From positions 310,001 through 374,000 of the forward strand of contig JAGTJU010000005.1 in assembly GCA_022184915.1 (NCBI GenBank): a stretch of 64,000 nt of DNA. The letters run 5' to 3'. This stretch comes from Myxococcales bacterium. Lineage in GTDB: Bacteria; Myxococcota_A; Polyangia; Fen-1088. Below are positions 47,735-56,381 of the stretch, piece after piece (position 1 is the stretch's first letter; every line of letters begins with the position of its first letter). Both the position numbers and the translations under genes were made by a program. The notes under the pieces were generated by a model. It did no database searches. It was not told where the DNA came from and saw only the letters and a program-made list of their open reading frames with translations.

Positions 47735-48739
47735 TCAGTCGATCTTGATGATCTTGCGCCGCAAAAGCCGGGAGAGCGTGCGAAGCGCCTCGAAGCGGCC
47801 CATGCCCGAGATGTCCATCAAGGTGTCGACCGGAAGCGTTCCGTCGATGCAAGAAAGGAGAAAGCCGGTTCGGTGGTCGAAGTTGCTCGCGTTCACCGTG
47901 GCATCGTCCACCGCCATCGTGGGCACGCTGCTTGGGCGACCCAGGTGGGCAACGAACGCTTGTTCGAGCAAAGCACGCGCAGGCTCAATCACCTCGGCGA
48001 TCCCGGGGGCAGGCGCCTTTTCGGACTCCTCCAGGGCCTCTTCGGCTGCGGCTGCCGCGGCGGAGGCCTTTGCCGCCGTGAGCGCTTCGCGACACTGGCG
48101 CACGAGGCGCTGCCCTCGCTCACGGGCCTGAACCAGCGCGACGTCGAGAGGCGTTTGGGCCCGAGTGAGTACGTGCAGGTTCCGCGGCGTGGGCTGATCG
48201 CCGCCCACGGGCCGCGTGGCCACGTCGGCCGCGGGCCTTTCGGGTACGCCGCCTGAGGGCGTGCCGGGCCGAGGGATGTGTGCGGGCACCGCAGGAAGGC
48301 CTGCGGCCGTGCGGCGCAGATCCTCGGGCAAGGTGCTCGGCGCCAGCAGTTCCGGCAAGGTGGACACGAGCGTGGGGCGGCGCTTGCGATCCGTACCGTC
48401 GCGCCCAACCGCCTCCTTCGCAGCCACCTCTGCGCGCAGCAGGCGCGCGGCCGTCTGGGCATCGGACTCTGGGGATGTGCCTTCGTTCGCAGCCCAGACG
48501 CTTTCGTCGTCGAGGGGGGGCAGCGGCGAAGGTTCCCGCGTCCCGGGAGCCGGTGGCACGGGCGTTTGGGCGCCCATGCGCTCTTCGACGAAGGCCACGA
48601 GTTTGCGGGCCTCGGGGTTGCCGGGATCGATCCGTAAAGCCTCTCGCCACTGCCCCAACGCCTCCTGCAGATCGCCCTGCCCGTAACACGCCAGGCCCCG
48701 TTCGATGAAGCTGCGTGCGTTTTGTGCTCCGGCGGCCAC
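47735..48739 (-). CDS. TPR protein with C-terminal module shared with the J-domain protein
   Basis: A 334-residue protein. The N-terminus (about 5-50) is a TPR unit (LACYGQGDLQEALGQWREAL), the middle is Pro/Ala/Arg-rich and probably flexible, and the last 50 residues are a compact helical module (RTGFLLSCIDG ... LMDISGMGRFEALRTLSRLL). A clearly related module occurs in the J-domain protein at 56374-57024. It begins 18 nt after dnaK, so the two are co-expressed. Role unknown; adaptor to the DnaK paralog is inferred. Confidence 0.7.
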   Translation of the reverse strand: MAAGAQNARSFIERGLACYGQGDLQEALGQWREALRIDPGNPEARKLVAFVEERMGAQTPVPPAPGTREPSPLPPLDDESVWAANEGTSPESDAQTAARLLRAEVAAKEAVGRDGTDRKRRPTLVSTLPELLAPSTLPEDLRRTAAGLPAVPAHIPRPGTPSGGVPERPAADVATRPVGGDQPTPRNLHVLTRAQTPLDVALVQARERGQRLVRQCREALTAAKASAAAAAAEEALEESEKAPAPGIAEVIEPARALLEQAFVAHLGRPSSVPTMAVDDATVNASNFDHRTGFLLSCIDGTLPVDTLMDISGMGRFEALRTLSRLLRRKIIKID

Positions 48740-48757
48740 GATGAAGGGTTCCCGAAG

Positions 48758-50587
48758 CTATGTCTCGGCGTCTTTGGCCAGAGTCTTGAACATCTGAAGG
48801 GTGCGCCCCATCGCCGCCTTGACGCGCGCGAGCTCCTCCGCGTCTTTGAGCGCGAGCGCCGCACGGGCCTGCTCCAAGGTCGAACGGGCCGCCTCGAGCC
48901 CCTGTCCGCCCAGCGCCGAGCCCGCGAGCGCCGCCTCCACGGACGGCAGCAACGCGGTGGCCTCGTCGACCAGCTTCTCGACGGCCTGCCGTTCCCGCTC
49001 GACGATCTCGTCTGCCCTCACGGCCACCATGTATTCCGCCTGCTCGGAGGCCATGCGCAGGATTTCGGATTCCGTGAGGCCACTCGTGGCGGTGACCGTG
49101 ATGGACTGGTGCTGCCCCGTTTCGAGGTCGCGCGCGGACACGCTCACGATCCCATCAGCCGAGATCTCGAAGGTCACCTCCACCTCCACCTCGCCCCGCA
49201 GTGCCTTGCGCAGACCCGTGAGCACGAACTCTCCCAAGAGCTCGTTTTCCTCCGCGCGATCGTTTTCCCCCTGCATGACGAGGATCTTCACGGACGTTTG
49301 ATCATCTCGCGTGGTGGTGAAGATATGGCTCTTGGCCGTGGGGATGGTGGTGTTCCGTTCGATGAGCCGGTGGAAGTACCCGCCCATCACCATGATGCCC
49401 AGGCTGTGAGGCGTCACGTCGAGCAGGAGCATGTCGGCGGTGTTCTCGACGAGCGAGGCCCCCTGGATGGCGGCGCCCATGGCCACCACCTCGTCGGGGT
49501 GCACACCCTTGCAGGGCTCCTTCCCGAAAAATTCGGCGACCATTTCCTGCACCTTGGGCATGCGGGTCATGCCGCCCACGAGGATCACCTCGAGGATGTC
49601 TGAGCGCTCCACGCCCGCATCCTCGAGCGCGCCCCGACAAATGCGCAGGGTGCGCTCGACCAGATCGTGCGTGAGTTCTTCCAGCTTGTGCCGTGACAAG
49701 GGCCGCTGCAAATGCAGCGCCTGGTTGCGGCCTGTGGAGATCAGGAAGGGCAAGTTGATCTCGGTCTCCCGGACGGACGACAAATCACACTTGGCCTTCT
49801 CGGACGCGTCCTTCAGACGCTGCAAGGCCATCATGTCTGTGCGCAGATCGATGTTGTGCTCTTTGCGAAAGCCGCCCACGAGCCAATCGATGATGCGTTT
49901 GTCGAAGTCCTCACCCCCCAGGAACGTATCGCCCGCCGTCGAGATCACCTCGAACACGCCGTTCGAGATCTCGAGGATGGAGATGTCGAACGTGCCTCCC
50001 CCGAGATCGTAGATCGCGATGCGGCCCTCCACGTCCTTGCCAAAACCGTAGGCGAGCGCCGCCGCCGTGGGCTCGTTGATGATGCGGATGACATCGAGGC
50101 CTGCGATGCGGCCCGCGTCCTTCGTGGCTTGGCGTTGGCCGTCGTTGAAGTACGCGGGTACGGTGACCACGGCCTTACGTACGTCTTCTCCGAGGTGATC
50201 GTCAGCGACACGCTTCATCTCCTGAAGCACGAACGCGGAGATCTCCGGGAGCGAGAACACCTGATCCCGCACCTCCACGCGTACGTCCTGGTGGGGGCCC
50301 TCCACGATCCGATAGGGCACCATCTCCCGGATGGCCTTCACCGCAGGCGATCCCCAGCTGCGGCCGATGAGGCGCTTGACTGCGTACGCGGTGTTCTCTG
50401 CGTTCGTCACCGCCTGCCGCTTGGCGATGTGCCCCACCAGCCGACGTCCACTTTCCGAGATCGCCACGACCGACGGCGTGGTTTTGTACCCGCCTCGGTT
50501 GGGTACCACCACGGGGGCGCCGTCCTCCACCACCGCCACGCACGAGTTCGTCGTACCTAAATCGATTCCAATAACTCGATCGGTCAT
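48758..50587 (-). CDS. dnaK: Hsp70 chaperone, DnaK-type
   Basis: ATP-driven chaperone. The 609 residues start MTDRVIGIDLGTTNSCVAV; phosphate motifs DLGGGTFDISIL and GGMTRMPKVQ, the VTVPAYFNDGQRQATKDAG motif and the linker LLLDVTPHSLGI are present. The substrate domain and helical lid are complete but the lid ends with no acidic EEVD-like tail, and no grpE or dnaJ lies beside it. The neighbours (DUF4388 and TPR proteins) suggest a specialised paralog, like the SglK/StkA type of myxobacteria, rather than the housekeeping copy. Confidence 0.88.
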   Translation of the reverse strand: MTDRVIGIDLGTTNSCVAVVEDGAPVVVPNRGGYKTTPSVVAISESGRRLVGHIAKRQAVTNAENTAYAVKRLIGRSWGSPAVKAIREMVPYRIVEGPHQDVRVEVRDQVFSLPEISAFVLQEMKRVADDHLGEDVRKAVVTVPAYFNDGQRQATKDAGRIAGLDVIRIINEPTAAALAYGFGKDVEGRIAIYDLGGGTFDISILEISNGVFEVISTAGDTFLGGEDFDKRIIDWLVGGFRKEHNIDLRTDMMALQRLKDASEKAKCDLSSVRETEINLPFLISTGRNQALHLQRPLSRHKLEELTHDLVERTLRICRGALEDAGVERSDILEVILVGGMTRMPKVQEMVAEFFGKEPCKGVHPDEVVAMGAAIQGASLVENTADMLLLDVTPHSLGIMVMGGYFHRLIERNTTIPTAKSHIFTTTRDDQTSVKILVMQGENDRAEENELLGEFVLTGLRKALRGEVEVEVTFEISADGIVSVSARDLETGQHQSITVTATSGLTESEILRMASEQAEYMVAVRADEIVERERQAVEKLVDEATALLPSVEAALAGSALGGQGLEAARSTLEQARAALALKDAEELARVKAAMGRTLQMFKTLAKDAET

Positions 50588-50688
50588 GAGGCGTCCCCTC
50601 TCGTAACACAGCGCATGCGAGCAGCCACGTTTACGCCATCGGCAACTCCGCAAGATCTTTTAGGTCGCGGGGGGTGCGACCGTGCGAA

Positions 50689-51072
50689 TCAGGCGTTGCC
50701 GGCGATGGCGCTCAGCGAGCCCGCCGTGAGGGCGGCTTCGCGGGCCTCGTCGTGGCGGCGGGCAGCTTCCATCAGAAGGAACGTGGTGCTGCGCTGAATC
50801 TCGTCGGGGCCGAGAACGTCGGCTTGCCATAGCTCGAACACCCCGCGTCCCCATCCGAAGAGCTGCACGACGGCGTCGATGCCCGAAACGCGGTCATCAC
50901 CTTCGAGCTGTGCCCGGATGACGTGTCCGTCGCGCACGAAGAGACGGCCAAGCTCGTTGCCCTTTTGCAGGACCAGCACCCCGCCGCGCTTTTCCATGTC
51001 GAGGATGGTCAACAACGTCGGCAGGCCGATTTTGTCGAGGTCACCTCGGAGGATGGATCGGGCGGGACTCAT
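50689..51072 (-). CDS. DUF4388-domain protein
   Basis: A 127-residue protein with a DUF4388 (PATAN-like) domain: LRGDLDKIGLPTLLTILDMEKRGGVL and the GRLFVRDGHVIRAQ strand pair are family-typical. In other bacteria the domain occurs in gliding and signalling proteins. The ATG at 51072 has AAGGAAA at good spacing; 51108 is an alternative. Upstream of dnaK by 101 nt and likely co-transcribed. Confidence 0.8.
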   Translation of the reverse strand: MSPARSILRGDLDKIGLPTLLTILDMEKRGGVLVLQKGNELGRLFVRDGHVIRAQLEGDDRVSGIDAVVQLFGWGRGVFELWQADVLGPDEIQRSTTFLLMEAARRHDEAREAALTAGSLSAIAGNA

Positions 51073-51217
51073 GGAGCGGCTTTCCTTTGGATGCGCGATT
51101 GGGGCCATGTTGGCGAAATTTGGGAGCCAAGGGCAAGAAATCGCACAAAAAATCGTCCGGGCACCCGAAACCAGCCGGCAATGAAAGCGTGGGGTTGCGG
51201 TTTGCTATTCTGCGCGG

Positions 51218-52066
51218 ATGTTCACCACCGTCTCGGCAGGGCCTTACACGATTCGAGGCGTGTCCCTGGGTGGCCTTTACACGTCACTTCACGTGCCCGA
51301 GCTGGATGCGGTCTTCGATGTGGGCCTGGCGCCTCGCCAGTTCGCCGCCGCCCGCAACATCTTCCTGAGCCACGGCCACGCCGACCACATCGGTGCGCTT
51401 TGTACGCTGCTCGGCATCCGCGGCCTGCACCGCATGCCGCCCCCGCAGCTCTTCGTGCCCGCCGCGATCTCAGACGAGGTCGACGCCATGCTGGCGGCTT
51501 TCGGCCGGCTGCAGCGGTTTGCGCTGCCGGTGGTGCTTCGACCGATGGAGCCAGGCGACGAGGTGGCGCTCAAGGGCGGGATCTTCGTGCGGGCGTTCAA
51601 GACCCACCACCCGGTGCCTTCGCTCGGCTACCAGTTCGTGCGAAGAACTCAGAAGCTCAAGCCCGCGTACATCGATCTGCCCGGGCCCGAGATTGGGCGA
51701 CGCAGGGCCCAAGGAGACGACCTTTTCTATACGCAGGAGACCCCCGAGCTGGCCTACGCCACCGACACGCTCTTGCGCGTCATCGACACCCACCCGTCGC
51801 TGCTGGACACCCGCGTCCTCATCCTCGAGTGCTCCTTCCTCGACGACAGGAAGTCACTCGCCGACAGCCGGGCCGGTTGCCACGTTCACCTCGACGAGCT
51901 CGTCCCGCGCGCGCCCGAGTTTCAAAACGAAGCGCTGGTCTTGATGCACTTCTCGCAGCTCTACGAGCCCGCCGAGGTGCGCGAGATCCTGGCCCGCCGC
52001 TGCCCTGCGGCGCTGCGCGCGCGCCTCGTTCCCTTGCTGCCCGAGGGGGCAGTGTGGAACGTCTGA
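51218..52066 (+). CDS. Metallo-beta-lactamase-fold hydrolase (RNase Z-like)
   Basis: A 282-residue MBL-fold hydrolase. The zinc motif HGHADH appears in FLSHGHADHIGAL, with further ligands in KTHHPVPSLGY and in ATDTLLRV and MHFSQLY. It resembles the RNase Z/Elac branch but lacks an exosite and has a short linker, so tRNase activity is possible but unproven. Divergent from the DUF4388 gene. Confidence 0.85.
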   Translation: MFTTVSAGPYTIRGVSLGGLYTSLHVPELDAVFDVGLAPRQFAAARNIFLSHGHADHIGALCTLLGIRGLHRMPPPQLFVPAAISDEVDAMLAAFGRLQRFALPVVLRPMEPGDEVALKGGIFVRAFKTHHPVPSLGYQFVRRTQKLKPAYIDLPGPEIGRRRAQGDDLFYTQETPELAYATDTLLRVIDTHPSLLDTRVLILECSFLDDRKSLADSRAGCHVHLDELVPRAPEFQNEALVLMHFSQLYEPAEVREILARRCPAALRARLVPLLPEGAVWNV

Positions 52067-52195
52067 GCCCTGCCGACGCACCGGGCCTTCGGTTTTCTCT
52101 GCGTGATGCGGGCCCGCAAGAGTAGACTCGCGGCTTCCCTGCGGCGCCTCGGCGTCGGGGTGCCTCCGAGGGCGAGGACGGAAAGGCAAGAGGCC

Positions 52196-53548
52196 ATGTA
52201 TCCGCGGTACGAGCAGTTTGGGTACACGCAACAGAGTGGTCATGGGCGGCATCGGTCGCAAACCTGGGCGCCCCCGGTCACGGGGGGTGGCGCGGCGCCC
52301 GTCCGGAGAGCGCCGGGAGGTCACCCGGGCCCGATCGAGCCCTTACCAACCCTGGTCTGGCCTCCTACGGCCCCGGCGCTGGCCGGCTATCCCGAGCCTG
52401 GGGCGCCCGCCCACCTGGCCCCGCTGCGGCCCAGGCGTTGGCGGCGCACGGTTGCGCTCGTCGGTCTCAGTTTCGTCGGCGGCGCCTTCGCGCGGCCGCT
52501 GGTGGAAGATTCGCTGGTCGACTACTTGCGGAGCCTGCCCTTCGAGGTCCGCGTGGGGCGATCCCAACTCGTAGGTGCGCCGCCGGCCGAACTCGAGCCC
52601 CCGGCCCCCGCCGCGCGGACACCCGCATCGAACCCCACCGCGGCGCGCGCCATCGTGACGACGCCGCTGCCCACGCCCCGCCCGCTCCCCCCCAAGCCCG
52701 CCGAGGGCGTGGCGCCGGCAAGCGAAGCGCCCCCCGCGCCCACGCGGGCGCACTCAGCGCTGGCCCAGGCAGAGGCGGAGGCGGCGGCCCTCGCCGCCCG
52801 CCCGCCGGAGGTCCGCTCGCGCCCGCGCCACCAAGACGAGCGCGCCAACCGCCGTACGCCCGACGCGCGCCCTGTGCGGCTCGCGGTGGCCGAGGCAGAC
52901 GTCCCGGCGCCTGTTCCCTCCTCACCGGCCGCAGAGCCCCGTCCGGTCAGATCCAACGACCCGCTCGGCAGCTTGATGGACCGGGCCCTCGAGGCGCCCA
53001 CCGAGGCTCCCGCGCCCCGGGCACCCGCCGCGGCGCGTGGCCCGCTGTCGCATCCACAAATCACGGGGGTCATGCACGGGCTGGGCACCGCCCTCAACGC
53101 GTGCGGAGCGGGCCTTCCGCGCGCGGCGAACGCCGACCTGACCGTGACCGTGGCGCCCGACGGCAGCGTGGGAGCGGTGAAGCTTGCGGGGCCACTTTTC
53201 GCCACGCTCACCGCGGGGTGCGTGGTGCGCGTGGTGAGAGATGCACGCTTTCCCCCGTCCCGGGGCCTGACCTTCCCCTACCGTGTGACGATCCGCCCGG
53301 TCCGCAGCGCCGGCTCGTACGCTGACCTGCGCCCCGAGCGGATCGAACGGCCGGCGCCTCAGGGGCCTGCGGCCCGCACCACGCCCTCGAGCCCTGGGGC
53401 TGAGGCCCGGGCGCTGCCGAAGCTGCCGCCCCGGGTGTCGGTGAGCGACAACCCGCTCGCGGGGCTCGGCGAGCCCACGGCCCCTCGCGCGATCGAGGGC
53501 AAGCGCACGGTGAAACCCAAACCGCCGCGGCGCGGGCGCCGGCGCTGA
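52196..53548 (+). CDS. AgmX/TonB-like membrane protein
   Basis: A 450-residue protein. One membrane span at about 85-105 (RTVALVGLSFVGGAF), a long Pro/Ala-rich periplasmic region (about 130-300), then a domain with TALNACGAGLP, VTVAPDGSVGAVKLAG and a paired Cys (TAGCVVRVVRDARFPP), resembling the AgmX/TonB-C-type domain of gliding-motor proteins. The tail is basic. Start ATG at 52196 (MYPRYEQFGY) is preferred. Function by analogy only. Confidence 0.65.
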   Translation: MYPRYEQFGYTQQSGHGRHRSQTWAPPVTGGGAAPVRRAPGGHPGPIEPLPTLVWPPTAPALAGYPEPGAPAHLAPLRPRRWRRTVALVGLSFVGGAFARPLVEDSLVDYLRSLPFEVRVGRSQLVGAPPAELEPPAPAARTPASNPTAARAIVTTPLPTPRPLPPKPAEGVAPASEAPPAPTRAHSALAQAEAEAAALAARPPEVRSRPRHQDERANRRTPDARPVRLAVAEADVPAPVPSSPAAEPRPVRSNDPLGSLMDRALEAPTEAPAPRAPAAARGPLSHPQITGVMHGLGTALNACGAGLPRAANADLTVTVAPDGSVGAVKLAGPLFATLTAGCVVRVVRDARFPPSRGLTFPYRVTIRPVRSAGSYADLRPERIERPAPQGPAARTTPSSPGAEARALPKLPPRVSVSDNPLAGLGEPTAPRAIEGKRTVKPKPPRRGRRR

Positions 53549-53553
53549 GCCCC

Positions 53554-54294
53554 TCACCGCCCCGAAAGCGCCGAGAGCTTCTGGAAGAGCGCTTCGGGCA
53601 CGTTCCGCACGATCGCCATGAGGGGCCACCAGAACCACGGGACGTAGGCCTCGGGCACCCGCCGGTCGGCCGCGCGCACGATGTCGCGGGCCACACGCGG
53701 GGCAGTGGCAAAGAGCAGGTTCTTCGGGTGCCCCACCGTCATCGGGGTGTCCACCGGGCCGAGCTTGATGGTGGTCACGGCGACCCCGTGGGGGTGCAGG
53801 CGGCTGCGCAGGCCCTGAAGATAGGTCGTCACGGCGCGCTTGGCGGCGCCGTAGGTAAAGTTGCGAGGCCGTCCCCTTTCCCCGGCAACGGACGAGATCA
53901 CGACGAGCCGCCCGGCCCGCTGCGCCTCGAAGTGATTCGCGAGCGGAATCAGCAGGGACACCACCGAGGTGAAGTTCGCGGCGATGACGCGTTCGGCTTC
54001 GGCGGGGTCCTTTTCGGACAGGAGCTGATCCCCGAGATCGCCGTGCGCGATCAGCGCCGTGTCGATGCGGCCCAGGACCTCGCGCGCACGCGCCACCAGC
54101 TGGGCGTTCACCTGGCCATCGACAAAGCCGCTGGCCACGTGTCCCGCCACGGCCGGCCCGAGCGCCTCCACCACGGCCGCGAGCTTGTCCGGGTTGCGGC
54201 CCACCAGGAAGAGCCGGTCGCCCCGGGCGGCCCAGACCTTGGAGACCTCGCAGGCGATGGCGCTCGTGGCACCGAACACGACAACGTTGGCCAT
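53554..54294 (-). CDS. DprE2-like short-chain dehydrogenase (second copy)
   Basis: A 246-residue SDR resembling the NADH-dependent reductase that, with DprE1, epimerises polyprenylphosphoryl-ribose to -arabinose. The Rossmann motif is VVFGATSAIACEV, catalytic Ser in ISSVAGERG, and YxxxK in FTYGAAKRA. The C-terminal WFWWPLMAIVRNVPEALFQKL matches the DprE2 tail. It follows another SDR of the same kind by 12 nt and is the last gene of the operon. Confidence 0.8.
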   Translation of the reverse strand: MANVVVFGATSAIACEVSKVWAARGDRLFLVGRNPDKLAAVVEALGPAVAGHVASGFVDGQVNAQLVARAREVLGRIDTALIAHGDLGDQLLSEKDPAEAERVIAANFTSVVSLLIPLANHFEAQRAGRLVVISSVAGERGRPRNFTYGAAKRAVTTYLQGLRSRLHPHGVAVTTIKLGPVDTPMTVGHPKNLLFATAPRVARDIVRAADRRVPEAYVPWFWWPLMAIVRNVPEALFQKLSALSGR

Positions 54295-54306
54295 GGCGCG
54301 TTCCTT

Positions 54307-55050
54307 TCAAAAACCAATTCGCCGCATCACGAAGCGGGGCAGACACCGGATGACCCACATCACCCAGCGCCACGCGGAGGGCGTGTAGATGAGCGGTTTG
54401 CGCTTTTCGATGGCCGTGAGCACGGCGGCGGCCACCGCCTCGGGCGTGCCGGCGAACGGAGGCGGCGACAAACCGGCGGTCATACCTGTCTTCACGAACC
54501 CCGGCTTCACGCACACCGTGACGAGGCCTTCGCCCCGGAACTTGTGGTCGAGGCTCTCGAGGTAGTGCGAAAGCCCAGCTTTGCTCGCGCCGTAGATCGC
54601 CACCGGCTTGCGCCCTCGATCGCCGGCCACTGACGAAAACACACACAAGGTGCCCCCCCCGCGGGACAACAAGCGCTTGCGGGCCGCTTCACAGAACACC
54701 ACCGTGTTGGCAAAGTTCACCGTCAAGACCCGACGGGCCAGCTCGGCGTCGGCTTCCAGCCTCGCCTGAACCGCGAACAGCCCCGCGGTGACGATGACCG
54801 TGTCGAACCCACCGAGCGCCGTATCGGCCGCGTCGAGGGCCCCCGTGAAGGTCTCGGGATCTTCGAGGTCGCAGGGGGCGCTGCCCACCTGACTGGCCCC
54901 CTCGGCCCCGCGGACCGAGAGGTCGGCCACGCTGCGTGCCAGATCCTCCTCGTGACGCCCCAGCAAAAAGACGTGATGACCACCTTCGACGAGCCGGCGC
55001 GCCAGCGCACGGCCCATGCCCTTCGTGCCTCCCAGAATCACCGCTTTCAT
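54307..55050 (-). CDS. DprE2-like short-chain dehydrogenase (first copy)
   Basis: A 247-residue SDR: Rossmann GGTKGMGRAL, catalytic Ser in FSSVAGDRG, YxxxK in AIYGASKAGL, and a DprE2-type tail (AWRWVMWVIRCLPRFVMRR). Two consecutive DprE2-like genes may act on different substrates or form a heterodimer. The ATG at 55050 overlaps the stop of the FAD oxidase (ATGA), so translation is coupled. The frame open further upstream is not coding. Confidence 0.8.
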   Translation of the reverse strand: MKAVILGGTKGMGRALARRLVEGGHHVFLLGRHEEDLARSVADLSVRGAEGASQVGSAPCDLEDPETFTGALDAADTALGGFDTVIVTAGLFAVQARLEADAELARRVLTVNFANTVVFCEAARKRLLSRGGGTLCVFSSVAGDRGRKPVAIYGASKAGLSHYLESLDHKFRGEGLVTVCVKPGFVKTGMTAGLSPPPFAGTPEAVAAAVLTAIEKRKPLIYTPSAWRWVMWVIRCLPRFVMRRIGF

Positions 55051-56381
55051 GCGCCGAACATCCTCACAGATTGTGCGCTTTTGAGGCGCCCCTCGGGATC
55101 CCACGCCTTGCGGACGGCCTCGAACGCCGGCAACCGGGGCTCCATGGCGCGGAAATGTTCGGGACGGGTGAAGCCGTCCTTGGTGAGGTAAATGCGCCCG
55201 CCCTTGTCGATCACGAACGCGTTGAGCGCGTCCACCACCGCCTGCGTGTTGTCCCGGATCGGAAGATCGACGGCGATCGACGTGCCCGGAAGCGGAAACG
55301 AAAGCAGCCCGCGCCCCTCGGCGCCGCAGTCCTTGATCACGCAGAGGGGAGAAGCCCCTCCAAGGCGGGTCAACAGCTCCAAAAACAGGCGAGGCGCCTC
55401 GAGCCCCGCTTCGTCCGGCAACACGCATTGATACTGCGTGAAGCCCCGGCGTCCGTAGCCGCGGTTCCAGTCGTGGATCGCGTCGAGAGGGTAGAAAAAG
55501 GAGTCAGGGTGCACGATCCCCGTGCGCACCTTGCGGGGGTGACGACGGTAATAGAGTTCGTTGAACGCCCGCACGGTCAAGGGGTTGATCGCGAAGGAAG
55601 GAAGATCGAAGGGCAGCCGCAGCTTGCGCTTTTCGGCGGGGGGATCTCGCGGCGCCTCTTCGGGCGTGGCCCAGCGACCGGCCATCAAGATACCGCGGCC
55701 CAGCTTCTTGCCGCGCGATACACAATCGATCCAGCCCATCGTCATGGGCCAATGTGGACCTGCGTCTTTCAAGCCGCGAATGTAGGCATCGATGTCCGGC
55801 ACGCGACGGCTCTCCATCCAAATCCAGGGAGAGGGGATCCGCTCCATCCGGAACTCGACCTCGAGGATGTGCCCCGTCAGCCCCATGCCTCCGACGGTGG
55901 CGTCGAAGAGGTCCGTGTTCACGTGCGGCGAACAGGTGACGATGCGATCGTCGGCCGTACGCAACTTCATCCACGTCACGTGCGCGCCAAAGCAGCCGCT
56001 GCGGTGATGGTTCTTGCCGTGCACGTCCGAAGCCACCATGCCCCCCAGCGTGACGAACTTCGTTCCCGGCGTGACGGGCGGAAACCAGCCCCGCCGCAGG
56101 AAGAGGCGGTTGAGCTCGACCAGGGAGAACCCCGCCTCGGCCCTTAGCAGCCCCGAGACCGGATCGAAGGCAAGGATGCGATCGGACAGCGGTGTCTGTA
56201 CGATCTTGTCACCAGGCCGCGCCGGCAATGAGGAATCACCATAGGACCGTCCCAGCCCGCGGCTGAGCGCCGCCCCCTGGCTGTCGGCCTCGAGGTTTTC
56301 GGAAGACACGACCTGCCCCACGCCCGCAAGACGGCCCCAGCTCACCACCTTCTCACCGTTCCGTACGCCAGGTTCAGCCAT
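55047..56381 (-). CDS. DprE1-like FAD-dependent oxidase
   Basis: A 444-residue FAD oxidoreductase of the VAO fold. The phosphate-binding SRGLGRSYGDSSLP and the motif TLGGMVASDVHGKNHH match mycobacterial DprE1 (decaprenylphosphoryl-ribose oxidase). The position of the benzothiazinone-target cysteine appears to be Ala here (GTSIAVDLPI), by my alignment from memory. ATG at 56381 overlaps the stop of the J-domain gene. With the two SDRs it would make an arabinose-type polyprenyl sugar. Confidence 0.85.
   Translation of the reverse strand: MAEPGVRNGEKVVSWGRLAGVGQVVSSENLEADSQGAALSRGLGRSYGDSSLPARPGDKIVQTPLSDRILAFDPVSGLLRAEAGFSLVELNRLFLRRGWFPPVTPGTKFVTLGGMVASDVHGKNHHRSGCFGAHVTWMKLRTADDRIVTCSPHVNTDLFDATVGGMGLTGHILEVEFRMERIPSPWIWMESRRVPDIDAYIRGLKDAGPHWPMTMGWIDCVSRGKKLGRGILMAGRWATPEEAPRDPPAEKRKLRLPFDLPSFAINPLTVRAFNELYYRRHPRKVRTGIVHPDSFFYPLDAIHDWNRGYGRRGFTQYQCVLPDEAGLEAPRLFLELLTRLGGASPLCVIKDCGAEGRGLLSFPLPGTSIAVDLPIRDNTQAVVDALNAFVIDKGGRIYLTKDGFTRPEHFRAMEPRLPAFEAVRKAWDPEGRLKSAQSVRMFGA

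Noticed and set aside
54307-55428. Longer start for the first DprE2-like SDR
   Set aside because: The extra 126 residues lie in the FAD-oxidase gene on the same strand in another frame, with Arg/Gly-rich composition; the ATG at 55050 overlaps the oxidase stop as in other junctions.
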